DNA of 6,000 nt from Syntrophaceae bacterium UBA4778. Lineage in GTDB: Bacteria; Desulfobacterota; Syntrophia; Syntrophales; UBA4778. How positions within the stretch are numbered: position 1 is the first letter of the stretch; every line of letters starts with the position of its first letter. The position numbers and the translations under genes are program-made. The notes under the pieces were generated by a model. It ran no database searches. It worked only from the letters and a program-made list of their open reading frames with translations, and was not told where the DNA came from. The DNA lies in the NCBI GenBank assembly GCA_002403175.1, contig DHHG01000299.1, positions 1 through 6,000 of the forward strand, given 5' to 3'. Shown here piece by piece: positions 5,951 to 6,000 of the stretch.

Positions 5951-6000
5951 TTAGTCTGTTGCCAATCCCTCAATGCCGGCCGACTTGCCCCAGGGCGCTT
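5951..6000 (-). CDS. C-terminal end of an unidentified upstream gene
   Basis: In the frame starting at 5998 the minus strand reads APWGKSAGIEGLATD and stops at TAA (5951-5953), 67 bases before the receptor start. The codons look ordinary for the window and the spacing fits a preceding operon gene. Another frame stays open to a TAA at 5942-5944, so the frame choice is not certain. Fifteen residues are too few to name a family. There is no hairpin with a T-run between this stop and the receptor gene, so read-through is possible. Confidence 0.35.
   Translation of the reverse strand, partial: APWGKSAGIEGLATD

Noticed and set aside
5985..6000. Near-identical GCCCTGGGGCA and GCCTTGGGGCA strings at the end of the upstream gene and in the 4720-4740 spacer, suggesting a duplicated gene end.
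   Set aside because: The match covers only about 11 bases and the flanks do not align, so it is probably coincidence.

Overview
The window holds one strand of genes only: every supported coding region is on the minus strand, so transcription runs from high to low coordinates. Moderate G+C, a DctP-type TRAP solute receptor paired with a TatT lipoprotein, and thiolase-fold proteins beside a DUF35/OB-fold protein suggest an anaerobic Gram-negative bacterium of the former Deltaproteobacteria (Desulfobacterota, for example a Syntrophales or Desulfobacterales relative). That placement is an inference from gene content; there is no rRNA or other marker here.

In transcription order: (1) 5951-6000 carries the last 15 codons of an unidentified gene. 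(2) 4825-5883 encodes a secreted DctP-family TRAP substrate-binding protein. (3) 4670-4824 is a spacer with a G+C-rich hairpin. (4) 3752-4669 encodes a TatT-type lipoprotein, the accessory partner of some TRAP receptors. (5) 2530-3726 encodes a complete thiolase-fold protein. (6) 1496-2512 encodes a DUF35 zinc-ribbon/OB-fold protein with a C-terminal domain resembling SCP2 (sterol carrier protein 2). (7) 1074-1495 is a 422-base gap with a good sigma70-like promoter and a short cupin-like frame that may be a gene relic. (8) 1-1073 encodes a second thiolase-fold protein whose C-terminus lies beyond the window; it has no stop codon here but is plainly a real gene.

Genes 2 to 6 are closely spaced, each with a clear Shine-Dalgarno sequence, and look like one operon. 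The second thiolase-like gene probably has its own promoter. A reasonable model is a catabolic module: the receptor and TatT capture an external, possibly hydrophobic, substrate, and the thiolase-fold/DUF35 proteins act on its CoA thioester. The most notable point is that both thiolase-fold proteins carry a T-G-G-A-T-G motif with glycine where the nucleophilic cysteine should be. Ordinary thiolysis is therefore unlikely. The best precedent is the Ltp2-DUF35 retro-aldolase of steroid side-chain degradation, but the actual substrate and reaction cannot be read from the sequence.
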